DNA of 64,000 nucleotides from Branchiostoma floridae (taxonomy: Eukaryota; Chordata; Leptocardii; Amphioxiformes; Branchiostomatidae), in contig NC_049994.1 in assembly GCF_000003815.2 (NCBI RefSeq), positions 8,517,320 to 8,581,319 of the forward strand. The letters run 5' to 3'. Positions within the stretch are counted from its first letter, which is position 1. Each line of letters begins with the position of its first letter. Positions 11,713 to 23,889 of this stretch are shown piece by piece. The notes under the pieces were generated by a model. That model had not been told where the DNA came from and did not search any database. It was given only the letters and a program-made list of their open reading frames with translations. Position numbers and translations under genes: made by a program.

Positions 11713-12924
11713 CCCTACAACTATCTGCATATTTCTTCGTTCATCAAAATGCTATGTAACGTTATGCTATGAGTAAAAAAAGTAGCATACTTGGCACCCA
11801 TACAAATATTTGTAGCTTCAGTCATGACAAATTTCGCTAAACTAAAAATTCAAGTCGGTCATGGCATGGTTGCGTGTCTGTCCTTCTCTTTGAAGCCGCT
11901 AGAGGAGGCTTGAGTGCTATCAAGCCAGTTTCCTGGGTGCACCGACGTACAGCTTTTCTTTCGTCCTGTAGAACGATAACAACGGAAAGAAAAAAACGTT
12001 TAGTCGAATCTTGACAGAGAATTTATACATATGACAATGATGGTAAGGAACAGAAAATGATGGTAAGGGAGTTTTGAACATTTTTTACCGTGCTAGACTA
12101 ACTTGTTACACTACGAGCTTTTCAGCCACGGTTTTTTTTCTACCTTCAAACTATGATATGTTTCAACTTTGCATCTTTAATGCGTCAAAACGTGATCAGA
12201 CACTATCATATTTTGTTGCTATATTTAACTACACCAAGATTTGCGTAAATCTAGTGTATCAGACGGTTGCTAATACGTAATGATAGACAATAGAGAAGGG
12301 TATTTTGACCTTTCTAAGATTTGAAAACAATGCCTAAATCCCACTTGAGCTCAAAACTACAGTGCACGCCCGTCAGTTTATTCTCAAACCTTGACGCAAT
12401 ATGCTGAGACAGACGCCAAATTTATGACTATTTTTCTCAGTGACCTTTCACACAGACATTCCTAAAATAACACAGTACATCAACAAAAAGAATGCAAATC
12501 GCCACCGGGGGATGAGTCGGTGTGTTAAATTAAATTGGAAAGGTAGCGAAGTGATTTAATGTAAGTTCATTGACTTTTACCAATGTAGACTTGGAAATCA
12601 TGACATTTCACATGAAAGGTTCTCCTTTTGATGCTGCGTTTCCTACGAAGGACGGTGGAGACATGTAAGTGTCATTCTTGGTGCAAAGATGAGACTGACA
12701 TGACCCCCCAATCCCACCCCAACCCCCGCTCAGGTCCTACCAAACCTTTCAACGATATCTAACGCCCAGACTTTCAATGCTGCCTGGCCTCTAGACATTG
12801 CCTGGGGCGTTCACATCGGTGGATATCATAGGACAACGACTCTTTAACCTTGGGACAGCTGTAAAACCTCGCTCTTTCTGTGGGTGGGTGTAGCTATATC
12901 TGTCTGTATGCAACCAACTGTCTT

Positions 12925-13185
12925 CGTCTCTTCCTGTTTGTCTGTCTGTCTCCCTTTCTCTCTGTCTCTCTCTGTCTGTCTGTCTGTCTGTCTCTCTCGC
13001 TCTCTCTACCTCTCTCTTTCTCTCGCACTTTGTGTGTGTATGGCTGTGTGTGTGTACATGTGTTTGTATTTGTGTGTACGTCCATACGTACGTGTGCGTG
13101 TGTTTGTGTGCTAGTGTGTGTGCGCGCGCGCGCGAGTGTTTGTGTGTGTATGTGTGTGTGTGCACGTGTGTCTGTGTGTGACACG
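12925..13185. repeat. Compound microsatellite (CTGT)n, (CT)n, (GT)n
   Basis: About 260 bp of pyrimidine-rich CTGT and CTCT repeats pass into GT-rich repeats with ACGT interruptions. Long open frames on both strands here are low-complexity artefacts. Confidence 0.9.
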
Positions 13186-13340
13186 AATTTTTCCTTTTTT
13201 CCGCAACTTCTGCTGTCCAAACAAGTCACAGCCAGTTACAACCAGAGGGAAGGAGATAAGATAATGTCAAAACTTGCCGAATGGTACCTGTGTTCTACTG
13301 AAGATCCCGGAGATATACAGTGAAACTCAGGTTGCCTGAT

Positions 13341-13592
13341 GCCCCAGTTCATACGTGTGCGTATATATATATATATTCAAGTCACGTATGGGTTGCGTAT
13401 TGGCATTATCTTAAAAGTAAAGTTTTCAGGCCAAAAAGGGTATTTTTCGGTTAGATAGTTAGACTGCACAACGTTGGCTCAAAGAAATATAAGCCACAAC
13501 TTCTTTCAGGCAAACTTTACCTGAACCTAAAACGAAATGTCAATACGCAACTCATACGGACTTGGATATACGCACAAGTGTGCACGGGGCCC
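13341..13592. mobile_element. MITE pair, copy 1 (TGTGCGTATAT termini)
   Basis: Terminal inverted repeats of about 50 bp share the cores GTTGCGTATTG and CAATACGCAAC, with TTCA-GTC-CGTATG and CATACGGACTTGGATATACG outside. The roughly 150-bp interior is non-coding. A second, more diverged copy with the same termini and interior motifs lies at 24388-24613. No unambiguous target duplication was found. Confidence 0.75.
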
Positions 13593-14619
13593 TATGATAA
13601 TATACCACATACTGAAATACTGATTTGTTATCGCTGTTTGCACTCAATTTTTGATGATAGAGATTACATTACAGCCAGATCCAGAATTACCTCTGAACTT
13701 TTCAAGTTATGATCCAGAAAAATTGCCGTTCAGATTTTGGATAAGAAATTATACTGACCTAGCTGTACATTATTACTGGGATGGTCTCAATATAAGTATG
13801 TTACCATTGTATACTAAACATTAAAAAAATCATGATCACATCTAAGAGATCTAGAAGCCGGGCTTTGACACGTTTTGTCGATGGGCCCAGTTTTGGAAAA
13901 CATTGAAATAAACACAACTTATAAAGCATGCTTAGAGTTTGGAATATGATATCTTTTGCATAAAAATACACTGGCTGAAACAAACCGAATAAGCAAACCA
14001 AAAGGTAACCATCATAACAAAGGTGTATCCCCTGAACTTTTATGAAGCCATATGTTATGTAACAACGCAATTTGTTGAAAAAAGGCTTCTATTGTTTTCA
14101 ATACCTGTACTTCATAATTCGGAAAATGTGTCGTTATTAAGAATTTAACCCTTTAAGGGCCCGATATAGTGATGATTATTGCTTCTTTATATGTACTTCC
14201 CAGCCTTCAAAGGATTGCCAATATACCCACTCCCACCTCACCCCCCATAATACAGTTTAACCTCTTCAATCCCCCTTATCCCCTCCAGGTTTATATAATG
14301 TTATATATCGAGTCGTAAATTGCAGTAATCTATTGTTGTTAATCATTTACAATTTCAGTACGATTCATCTTGGCAAACATGTTTGATGTTATTTGATTAT
14401 TACAATTGCGGTTAACAAACATTTATTTAACTACTAATCATGGTGTGTATATTTACACCGTATCCAAACCATTGTACAGTCATTTGTACCATATCATTTG
14501 CTATAGATATGATACAATCATACATATAAGTTAGTATGACATTACATTTATCTAAAATCTTTACTTCTTTATCTCTAGTATTGAAGTTTTTGTTGTATAT
14601 TGTGCGTTTTACTGCTTCA

Positions 14620-15410
14620 AATGGCTACAAACTGCACTAGTGTTTAACTAACCTATCTATTCTCAACGGATACGTATACTTTATTAATGATCTTTTAATA
14701 ACATTGAAATGTTTTCAATGTTTTCAATGAATACATATTAACAGCTAGAGACATTGACATTTCTATCCATAAATATATATAGAGAGAGAGAGATAAATGG
14801 CTACAAACTGCACTGGTGTTTTACTAACCTATCTATTCTCAGCTGAGAGGTAATAAATTTTATTGTTGATCTTAATTTTTATATATTCCAATGTTTTCTA
14901 TGGTATTTACGCTAACAGCTAGAGACGTTGACAATTCTATTTATGAATATATATATGAAGCTCTAAAGCTCTAAATCCATCAACGTTACACCAGGATTTG
15001 AAGAAAAGCCTTATCCTTATCTCTCATCTTTGTTGACCTTAACTTTATATATTTCAATGGTAGAGACGTTGACATTTCTCTTTATGAATAAAACGGTTAT
15101 ATGTGAAGCTCTATAACCATCAATATTACACTAGGATTTGAAAAAAAAGACTTATTTTTATCTCTTATTTCTCTAAATTTCCAAAAAAATTTCACGTCAA
15201 ACGTACTATATTTCATTATTGATCTTAATTTATATATATTCCATTGTTTTCAATGGTAGAGACGTTGAGTCGGTCGACATTTCTATTTGTGAATATAGCT
15301 GTTATATATGAAGCCCTATAACCATCAATATTACACCATGATTTGAAGAAAAGCCTAATTTTTCTCTCTGATTTCTCAAAGTTTCCAAAAAAAATATCAC
15401 CTCAAATGCC
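14620..15410. repeat. Degenerate tandem repeat, about four units of 150-230 bp
   Basis: The motif AGAGACGTTGACATTTCT (or close variants) recurs at about 14747, 14923, 15062 and 15257. Each is followed by TATGAATA and, in later units, CTATAACCATCAATATTACA and GATTTGAA. The phrase GGCTACAAACTGCACT occurs twice, near 14624 and 14800. Unit length varies because of internal deletions. Non-coding. Confidence 0.8.
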
Positions 15411-15493
15411 CCACCGTCTATGGACTTTCTAATTCCCCCGTGCGTTATAAAGCCACACTGCGCAGAAAAACCGTCCTGGCTTGAAACTTTTCT

Positions 15494-15599
15494 GTGGGAA
15501 AATCCCACCATGTCAATGGAAATCCCATTTCCTGTGGGCTAAATGGGCGGACGGTGTGGGTCGCAGCGTGTACTGGCGTCGGCCTGCGCTGTTTCCCAC
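15494..15599. promoter_or_regulatory. Candidate CSL/Su(H) (Notch-response) site pair
   Basis: A palindromic GTGGGAAAATCCCAC at 15494-15508 contains a GTGGGAA core in both orientations. A third site in reverse orientation, TTTCCCAC, lies at 15592-15599. CSL proteins bind YGTGGGAA. The segment is distinctly richer in G+C than its flanks and not repetitive. Motif matches only; function is inferred. Confidence 0.3.
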
Positions 15600-15782
15600 T
15601 AGGCAAGCTTTTCTGTGTCTTCCCGTTGTACCAGTAGGGCGTCCGCGAACCCCTACCGCTCCAGACAGCCACGGATAATACTATGTTGACACTGCAGTTT
15701 GTTACATCCATTGTCGCCCATTGTACCAAACGCAACCAAGCCCACTTCGCCCCATTCTCTCACCACAATGCCACAGAGATGC

Positions 15783-16060
15783 GTTAATTAATCAGATGGG
15801 GTTTTAATATTGCCATGTGGAGTTCTTTCTCACCGGGATTAAAAGGAATCGCTTGGAGGAAGACAAATAGAACGAAAATCGGTGAATGCGTTCGGCGTGT
15901 GTTGAGCGCGAGAGTTTGGACGTGTTTTGTGGAGTGTTAATTAATAGAGTAGCGAGGTAGAAAGACTCCTGGAGTGCACTCGGTGTGAAGAATTAATCAG
16001 CTCTGATTCTCTGTCGGTGTTGTCAAGTGCAAACATGACGGAGACTCGCTTAATTGGAAA
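15783..16060. promoter_or_regulatory. Homeodomain-motif cluster, candidate enhancer
   Basis: In 280 bp of unique sequence there are TTAATTAATC (15784-15793), a GGGATTA Otx-type site (15835-15841), TTAATTAAT (15937-15945), AATTAATCAG (15991-16000) and TTAATTGG (16050-16057), mixed with non-AT-rich sequence. It lies about 17 kb upstream of Dll. The density of Antp/Dlx/Otx-type sites suggests a cis-regulatory element, but AT-rich DNA gives such matches by chance. Confidence 0.3.
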
Positions 16061-16450
16061 AAACGTACGTACGGCGTTTTCAAGGTGAATAACTGAAACT
16101 CATGAATTCATTAATTGTTATGATGCTAATATTACCTTCCCACAACACAAGCACGAGCAATACCATCATAAATTTATTTCATTCTTTCCTTATTTCTGAT
16201 CAGTTCAATTTCTGCTGTGTAATCTATTTTTTTTGGATCCCCTTTAAGAATCAACAACGTCTATTGAAGGGGCTTCCCAGATTTCTAAAAATAATATTAT
16301 ATTAATAAAATGAATTTGTGTAACTCTTGATTGCATAATTGGAATAGGTGCAAGATTATAATTCAAAAGGCAACAACGTAAAATATTCGCTCTTTATCAT
16401 TGAGTGATCTGTCAAAATTTTAGTCACTCAGAAGTTGCTCGGTGGTCGTG

Positions 16451-16592
16451 GGGACTAGTNNNNNNNNNNNNNNNNNNNNNNNNNNNNNNNNNNNNNNNNN
16501 NNNNNNNNNNNNNNNNNNNNNNNNNNNNNNNNNNNNNNNNNNNNNNNNNNNNNNNNNNNACAGCAAGATCTGCTTGGAGATTAGGGACTAGT
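16451..16592. mobile_element. hAT-like MITE hidden by a 100-N assembly gap
   Basis: Positions 16460-16559 are 100 Ns, a placeholder length. The 9-mer GGGACTAGT sits directly before the gap (16451-16459) and again at 16584-16592. Just before the second copy is GATCTGCTTGGAGATTA, the right terminus of the MITE family at 41254-41427 and 51644-51786. The gap therefore falls inside a third copy, with its target duplication preserved. The left terminus is entirely within the Ns. Confidence 0.7.
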
Positions 16593-17216
16593 GCAAAGAC
16601 TGCAAGCGAACTGAAAATAGCATCTTTCTACGACTGTTCTTTACCATGCGCTGTACTAAGGTGACCTAAGAGATAAAACGAGCCCCAAAACGCAACTATC
16701 TGCTACAAGAATCACGAACTCGGAATACCATCAAAAGATACAAGATCAAATAAATCATTTACCTTTCATTACCTCCGTGATAAAGATATCAAAAGATGCC
16801 AAATCATCGTAATCATCGTGATATGATTTCTAACAGTAATATGAAAGATGAAACTGGGTCTTTGAGAGAAGATTGCCCCGGACTTGATTATAGCTTATTT
16901 TTTTATTGTAAAGACCCTATGATTATATCGTATGCTGACGGCCGCATCGCTTTCTTTTTCTTATATCTCAATCAGGCCCCCCTACCAGGTTAAAAGCGCG
17001 AGGAGTCGTGGACGTGGAGCCACTGACAGAGTACTCCCATTTGCTGTAATAGCCGGCTAATTTTTCACCCATTAATAGCCAAACGAAGCTTTCATTTCAA
17101 CGACCAATTTATATGCCAGTGCCCGTACCCAAGAGGGGATAGCCCGTAAATTGAAAAGTCGAGAAAACGCCAGAGAATAACATTATATTTTACAGGTTCC
17201 CATTGGATATATAAGA

Positions 17217-17690
17217 GTAAGATACACAAAAGCTATAGTTTAAAACCACTTGAAGTAAAGTTTTTGGATAATCTATGTCTTTTTTTAAATATTGCTATCG
17301 TGAAAATAAATCTATGCAAAATAATACACACTTCTATTAAATACAGCGTAAACTGATCTCATATTCTAGTGTTTAGTGTTTTGTACGTAGTTTGTATAGA
17401 ATGTATTTTGCAAAACATAAAAGTTGCATCAATATATATGTATGTATATACACATGATTGTTTAAACATACAGGGTCTATTAAAGTAAGATACACAAAAC
17501 ATTTAGTTTAAAACCACTCGAAGTTTAGTTTTTGAAGAATCTATATTTTTTTCAAAATATTGCTATTGTGAAAATAAATCTATGCAAAATTGTACACACT
17601 TATATCAAATTCAGCGTAAACTGATCTCATATTCTAGTGTTTAGTATTTTGTACGTTGTGTGTTTTGAATGCATTTGGCAAAACATCTGT
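17217..17690. repeat. Tandem duplication, two units, period 268 bp
   Basis: Two direct copies start at GTAAGATACACAAAA (17217 and 17485) and end at GCAAAACAT (17410 and 17678). They share long blocks such as AAACTGATCTCATATTCTAG. Spacing is 268 bp at both ends, so little has been inserted or lost since duplication. Non-coding. Confidence 0.9.
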
Positions 17691-18110
17691 ATGCATATAT
17701 ATGCAGGCAATATAAAGTGAACGCCTGAAAAGGACAATATGTTATGTATTCCCTTAAGGCTTGTCGCGCCCTGACAACGGTTAACATTTAATCGTGCTTA
17801 ACGCATGATATCTGTTCACCAAGGAGAGATAACAATTTAGTTTTTACGGAGTAATACATCAAATCTGGTACGGCTGGGGCTTAAGTGGCATCTGGATTTA
17901 TGACACAATTACAAACTGTCTCCCAGAGAATACGTCTATATGGAAACCATCAATAAACTCACAATTGATCCATGGGACGGAGCAAAAAGGGGGAGGAATA
18001 TTCAGAGTATTTAGAACGAGACGAGCGACACGAATTTGTAGAAAATTTCCGCATTTTAACGATTTTTGGTTTAAGGTCTTTGAGTGGCATATTAGGTCAT
18101 CTAAAAAATC

Positions 18111-18600
18111 ATTTTCATGAAATTAGAGATTAGAAATAGTTAATTCTTTATTCTTATACGTATCCTTAATAAAATGTTTCAGCTCATAAAATAAAACTGT
18201 TACAATGGTATTGACGTCCACAACGACACAAGGACAATGATAAAAAAAAAATGTACAAAAGGCAATTAATAATATTAATTATGAGAGTTTTATATTTCAT
18301 ATTATTCTTTCTACACCACAATTGCATAAGGCCATTGAACGAGATTTGAACTTTATTTTCATGAAATGAGAGCTTAATTCTTTATTCTTATACGTATCCT
18401 AAATGAAATGTTTCAGCTGTTAAGGTAAAAGTGTTACAATAGTATTGACGACACAAGGAAAATGATAGCAAAAAAAAAAAAGAACAAAATAATTTATAAA
18501 AAGTACAAAAGGCATTAATGTTAACTGTCAGAGTTTTACATCAAGCGTTAACGAAGTATTTTTCTTTCTACGCCCAAATGTCAAAAGACCATTTATCGGA
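18111..18600. repeat. Tandem duplication, two units, period about 244 bp
   Basis: ATTTTCATGAAAT starts both units (18111, 18355). Both contain TTCTTTATTCTTATACGTAT, a TATTGACG...ACACAAGG block, a poly(A) run and GTACAAAAGGCA. The second unit carries insertions in the A-rich part. Non-coding. Confidence 0.9.
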
Positions 18601-19239
18601 AAGTGCTTCTTCGTATGACAGTTTAAAAAACCCTTTGCAACCCTTCAGAAACTCTCACACACTATAAAAGAAAAGTTTCTTCTCACGACAAATTCGCCTG
18701 TCACCGCGGATAGAAGCGAATATGACTTAATTGAAGTATTGAATATGATTTAGCATTCAGAGATGACGATTTGCGCTGACGGAAACGGTACATTATTCTC
18801 CAAATTGCTTCCCTCCATTAAGAAGCAGCACCCGTAATGGCCCTACGTCTCCGAGAAAAAAAAGAAGATCGCTTCAAGAATCCTTGATCAGGGACAGAAA
18901 ATACTCATATAGATGTACAGAGATGAAATATCTTGTTTTCTAATATTTGACATTCTCCGTAGACGGTTTAAAATTGTTTGAACGTTTCGTCTTCGTCCGT
19001 TTGGGTTTGAAAAACAGGGGAGACAAGACTGAAGGAATGGTGAGATCGCTAACAGTTGATGTTAGTAATTTCTCTCTTATAATGCACTTCATTCCCGTGA
19101 GATTGGAAGTTTGGGTAACGTGTCGAGCGCTGAGTACCTACATTTGGAATTTTCCTAGCATCGTGTCTCGGCGCCCGGGCCTCGCTGAAATCACTTTGAA
19201 AGGACCAATATCGCAAGGTTATAATTTTCTCTGATTTAC

Positions 19240-19590
19240 ATCTGAAAGAAGCTAATGTTAGGACACACGCAGGAATAGATAAATGGAGGAGATTTAGGAC
19301 CTAGCGCGGGAGCAGCTTCCAGGAAATTGATGTTCTGACGAAGGTTGCGCTCTGATGTCCCAGAATTACCCTGTTGCCCTGGCAACGGAGTGAAATTGAC
19401 AAAGGGGGCGAGGGAACACGTACAAAGGACGTCTGCGAAATTGACAGCTAACATCGGTGTTCCATTAGAAATCGAAAAGCTCTTTGGATCCTGCCGCTCA
19501 ATTTGGCGCAAAATTCAGATGCTTCCCGTGGAGCTGCTCAAACCGCAATTTAAAGAGGAAAAATTGCCCCCCTCGCTATGAATGATTCAT
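19240..19590. promoter_or_regulatory. Candidate enhancer with perfect RFX X-box palindrome
   Basis: Unique, balanced-composition DNA with GTTGCCCTGGCAAC at 19373-19386, a perfect 14-bp palindrome that fits the RFX X-box consensus. A TGACAG (Meis-type) motif lies at 19442-19447. It is flanked by AT-rich sequence on both sides, about 13.6 kb upstream of Dll. Open frames here are short and unlike any family I know. Confidence 0.3.
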
Positions 19591-19599
19591 TGCTCCAAT

Positions 19600-22500
19600 T
19601 GCCTGCGTTAACTCACCACTCACACGAATACGTCCTCCGGGGTTCTGGCGAGGTTGTTTAAATCCCCCCTAGGGTACCAGAGGGGACGAAGTTAACACAC
19701 AGGTGTTCATATTCCCTCACGAAACACAACTTTTGTCCGCACATTTTACACCGTGTCACATCACATCTACATCCCACGCCGTGCATTTCATTCGAACGCT
19801 TTCGAAAAATCGACAAAAATAGGTATCTAGCACCAGGAGTCAATTCAAAATTCACGTATGTATAACGGTCAAAAGTGCAGAAAATGTCACGCGTGCCTAA
19901 ATTATGATTGATCATAGCGCAATTGCGGAAAACATCACATTGGCGCGGAATTCTATGTATTACAACGAGAAGGACGAAAGGAGATAATATCCAAGGCATA
20001 ACACACAGTCTACCGTGTAATAATGTTACAGATAAGGGTCGTTTGTTGAGCAGGGGTAGCTATCAGCGAGTGTTTAGAGCCCGGGCATTGCCGCTGCTAG
20101 ATGATATCGAACCAGTGCGATTATACTAATTCTGGCGCACAGAAGTACTGGTGTTTGAGCCAGCAAGGCCAATGCGAATTCTAGATCGGACAGTGACGGA
20201 AACATATCTCCATATTACTACAAACTGGCACACCGTTAAGTCGAATTATTGTCATTACCAAGGCACTAAACGGCCAAATTTCGATGAATCAATCGCAAAA
20301 ACAAGGGGAAGGGATGGAATCACATTCTCCTGTGCAATGGCGGCCACAATTGCACTTTCTATTGCTTCGATTCCTGTAAAAAGAAAACCTGGCCCTATTT
20401 CAGAATTGTGTACGTTCGTGCCGTAGTTTTAAGAATAATCAAAAGTTGAAGTTAAATTTCATTTCTTTTACACGATTTTTATATACAAAGATTAATTCGA
20501 TTGTGACTCTTCTGGTTAACACTACATGTATGTTAACTTTCACCAAGGATGTTATATATAGCGTCTTTGCTTTCACGAAGCTTGTACATACATTTAAAGA
20601 GAGCTTTACGTCTATTCTATTTTTAAAAGAATAAACATTTTTTGTGTAAGACTTGCGAATCCTTGGATCACACGTTGATTGAGTTATATGTTTGTTTACT
20701 CTAGAAATTTGTCCAGATTGTTCGCTCGGCAATGTGTGAGACATTATGCAGTCCATTTAACCACGGTGAACAAGATAAGTGTTTGACCTGAAGTTGTTAT
20801 CATCTTATCTTGTCAACTGTGAAGAATCGACTCATCTTCTGACTATGCATCAAGTTTACAATGCGATTTTAAAAGTCCGACCTTTAAAGGTTTTGTCTTG
20901 ACCATGGAATATAGCATTTGTGGGCGATGTCTTCGGTGTTGGCGAACGAAGCTAGTATCTTAATGAAATAAAAGGTATAGACCAAACAATAACACTTTAC
21001 TACACTCTCTGTTATGACAAAGGAAAGGGAAGCTCTTAAAATCATACCAATCATTATTTTTCTACTTTTTACTTTGATATGATCTACCACTATCCCACCC
21101 ACAAATGATAATTTAAAATAGTAAACAAGCAAAACCATATCTCTGAAATAATAGCACAGGTAGATTCACGTTCTGTGAATATTCTTTACGTCTTTACCGA
21201 GAATAAAGTGTTATGAATATGACGAAAATTCTCTTCTTTGCTTACGTTAGTGTTAATGATAATAAGGTGGTATCTATCTAAGATGTTATGTTGTCTCCTT
21301 TTGCTGAATGCGAAAAGGGACAGACGACAAAGTCAAGATGCCTAACAAAGAGACAACTCACGTCAAGAAATATAATTATGTAGTAATTACCTTCCATTCT
21401 TGTACGGGACAGAATAATCAATTTTGCTAAGAAATGTATTAATGCAGGTGCTATTGTTTGAGAACAATGTATTGGGTGGAGTGCTTGGATCTTAAAGGCA
21501 ACCTGAGCAATATTAGCCCGAGTCAGGGCTGTAAAACTTCAATTAGGAAAGTAAATTTTTTTGGCACTTTTCTGCGTAATAAGATGAAGTAACTCTATTC
21601 CAACCCATGCCAACATTCAAGGAGAAAAAAATTCGATGCCTTAGTAAGGGCACTTTACGGCCTATTTTTTGTGGGTTACAATATTTAGGGAATCCTAGCG
21701 TGGATTGTTTCTGCGCCTTTTTTTGACCGCTGAAAGTATGAAATAATGATGTAAATGTGGAAATATAGTGCAGATCTAGTAGGTATCAATTTCATACAGA
21801 TTACCTCGTCCAGAATATTTTCACATTTAACGCTGTGATATTGCTTATTTCGTCTTCAAATATTTAGACATAAAATTGCCTTTTCAGAATGACTAGTTTT
21901 AAAGGTTGTAAAGACTTTGGGAACATGCGTACGCATATATTCAAAAGACTGGTACTAATCTGAGCGAAAACTTAACCTTCTGAAATAAAAGAATTATGTC
22001 TTGTGTCATCATTTTTTTGTCTTTTTTGTGGTGAAGTTTAGATAAATAAGTATAATATTCAGTTATATGATAAGAACTCGCGCTCGCGAATATGAACTAA
22101 AACTATCGGTATAGTTATGGTCTCGATTGCTTCTTTATAAGCCACGATCTCATCTTACCAAATCGCCTTTTGCTACTTGAAAATGACTCTAACACCTCGA
22201 CTTTCTGCCGCTTTGTCACGACTTTCCTCAGATTCAATACAAAACGATGCGTCATTTCCCGGTGACGCAGTCAGTCTCGTGTATTATTGTGCTGTACTTA
22301 GAGACACCAAGAGTTTAAAGGACCTACGTTATGAAACAACAATTTACACATGACGTAAATGCGAGAAGGTTGATCCAATTGAACCGTAAGGAATTGTAGG
22401 TACTTAACGTGGAGTTTGCCTTCAAATTAGGACATATTACTTGCGAAATGATAACATGTGTGATGTGACATGACGATATCATCTCTTTTTCTTAGAATAT

Positions 22501-22700
22501 CTTGATTGTTCATACTAATGAATAGCCAAAAAACATTCTATATGTCAGTTTGAATTCTTAGATTACTAGCCTATAGGTCGAATAAGAAATGCACAATTAC
22601 AATACCCGCTACGTATATTCTCAGTCGGTTCTATGGTTTGAAAAATATCATCTTTGTACTGAAATACTGACATGTTATAATATTGGGTGATTCATTACAG
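19600..22700. other. Intergenic stretch, nothing firm
   Basis: Mostly AT-rich, apparently single-copy sequence with moderate GC around 19640-20400. Short open frames show no recognisable domain and overlap on both strands. No repeat structure was noticed by eye. Confidence 0.5.
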
Positions 22701-22708
22701 TTTAAAAT

Positions 22709-23168
22709 TTACATGACTTTTTTTCTAAAGTATGAAAGTAGCAAAAACGTTTATAATATATTGAAGTTTATTTGCAAGTTCTTGCCCGAGGGCTAATTGC
22801 AACATGAAACATACAGAAAATATAGTAGACATACATGAAATAAAGTAATTTGGTGTAGATAACAATGGTGACAAGTGTAAACAAGTGACTATTCTATCAA
22901 TGATATTGACTGCTGAGAGCTACAATCTACGCATTTTGGGTTTGACTTCTTTTCTGGAAGCAGTGGAAGACGAAGTACCCCACTTTTTCTATAATGTAGC
23001 AGTGGGCATAGAAATTTTTCAGTCATGCAAGTAGATGTCTGTCACATATTTTGTATTTCATGATATTTACACGATTTTTTTCTAAAGCATGAAAGAGGCA
23101 AAAACGTTTATTATTTAGCATCGAGCATAGAAAATGTTCATTCAAGCATGTAGATGTTCTGTCAAAAT
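22709..23168. repeat. Diverged tandem duplication
   Basis: TTTTTTCTAAAG-ATGAAAG followed by GCAAAAACGTTTAT occurs near 22720 and 23080. A second pair, GGCATAGAAA...GCAAGTAGATGT and GAGCATAGAAA...GCATGTAGATGT, occurs near 23006 and 23122. The second unit has lost most of the interior. Non-coding. Confidence 0.7.
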
Positions 23169-23636
23169 GGCAAATGGTTGAAAGGAATTGTAAGAACACA
23201 TTTTGACGTTTTGGTTGGAATATCTGTCAAAGCACATGAATTAAACGAGTGTTGCTTCGTCTAAGTGGGGAAATTCAATAGGCGCCAAATGGAGTAGGCG
23301 CTAAGCATACGACGGAAATCTTAAGATATTATGAAGTAGCTTGTATTAACCGCCATTGTCATTTTACTCTTATATAAGGTCTTTAAGCACCTAATAAAAA
23401 CATATTCCGAGGCAAATGTGTTCCGTTGTGAGGTTTGATGTGCGATGAAATATCAGAAGAAATATGAAGTTTTTTTATGACTCGAACAAAACAAACCAAA
23501 ACAAAATCTATCTTATAATGTTTGACGTCATAGCTGGTATATTGTAAGGAAGACTGTCGTCTCATTGTTCAACTACTCACATGATCTTTTGTGGTGTAAA
23601 CAGGGTCTCCTCAAAAATCTGCTTGTACGGACCATA

Positions 23637-23886
23637 AGGTGGTATCTCACTGCACTTGGGGCACCGGTGCGGCACTGCGGTGTTCGTTCACTGTGGCACT
23701 GTTGTGTTATCTTCTCTGATTTTGTACAATTTGGATATTATGTAATACGTAAAATTATGACTTATTAGAAGACAACAAAATAGATACAAACGTCAGAAAA
23801 TCATTTCTTTATCTCTGAAATTTATTGAGTGTCTTTCGATCCCTGCATTGCCGCACCGGTACACTAAGTGCAGTGGGATACCACCT
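23637..23886. mobile_element. MITE with AGGTGGTATC termini and TA duplication
   Basis: A 250-bp element whose left end, AGGTGGTATCTCACTGCACTT, and right end are inverted over about 40 bp; both arms include GCACCGGTGCGGC or a close match. It is flanked by TA at 23635-23636 and 23887-23888. Non-coding interior. The TA duplication suggests a Tc1/mariner-type origin. Confidence 0.75.
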
Positions 23887-23889
23887 TAA

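Noticed and set aside
12791-13323. Several 75-147-codon frames on both strands
   Set aside because: They translate the CTGT/GT microsatellite (CVCV, HTHT, RDRQ runs) and are not genes.
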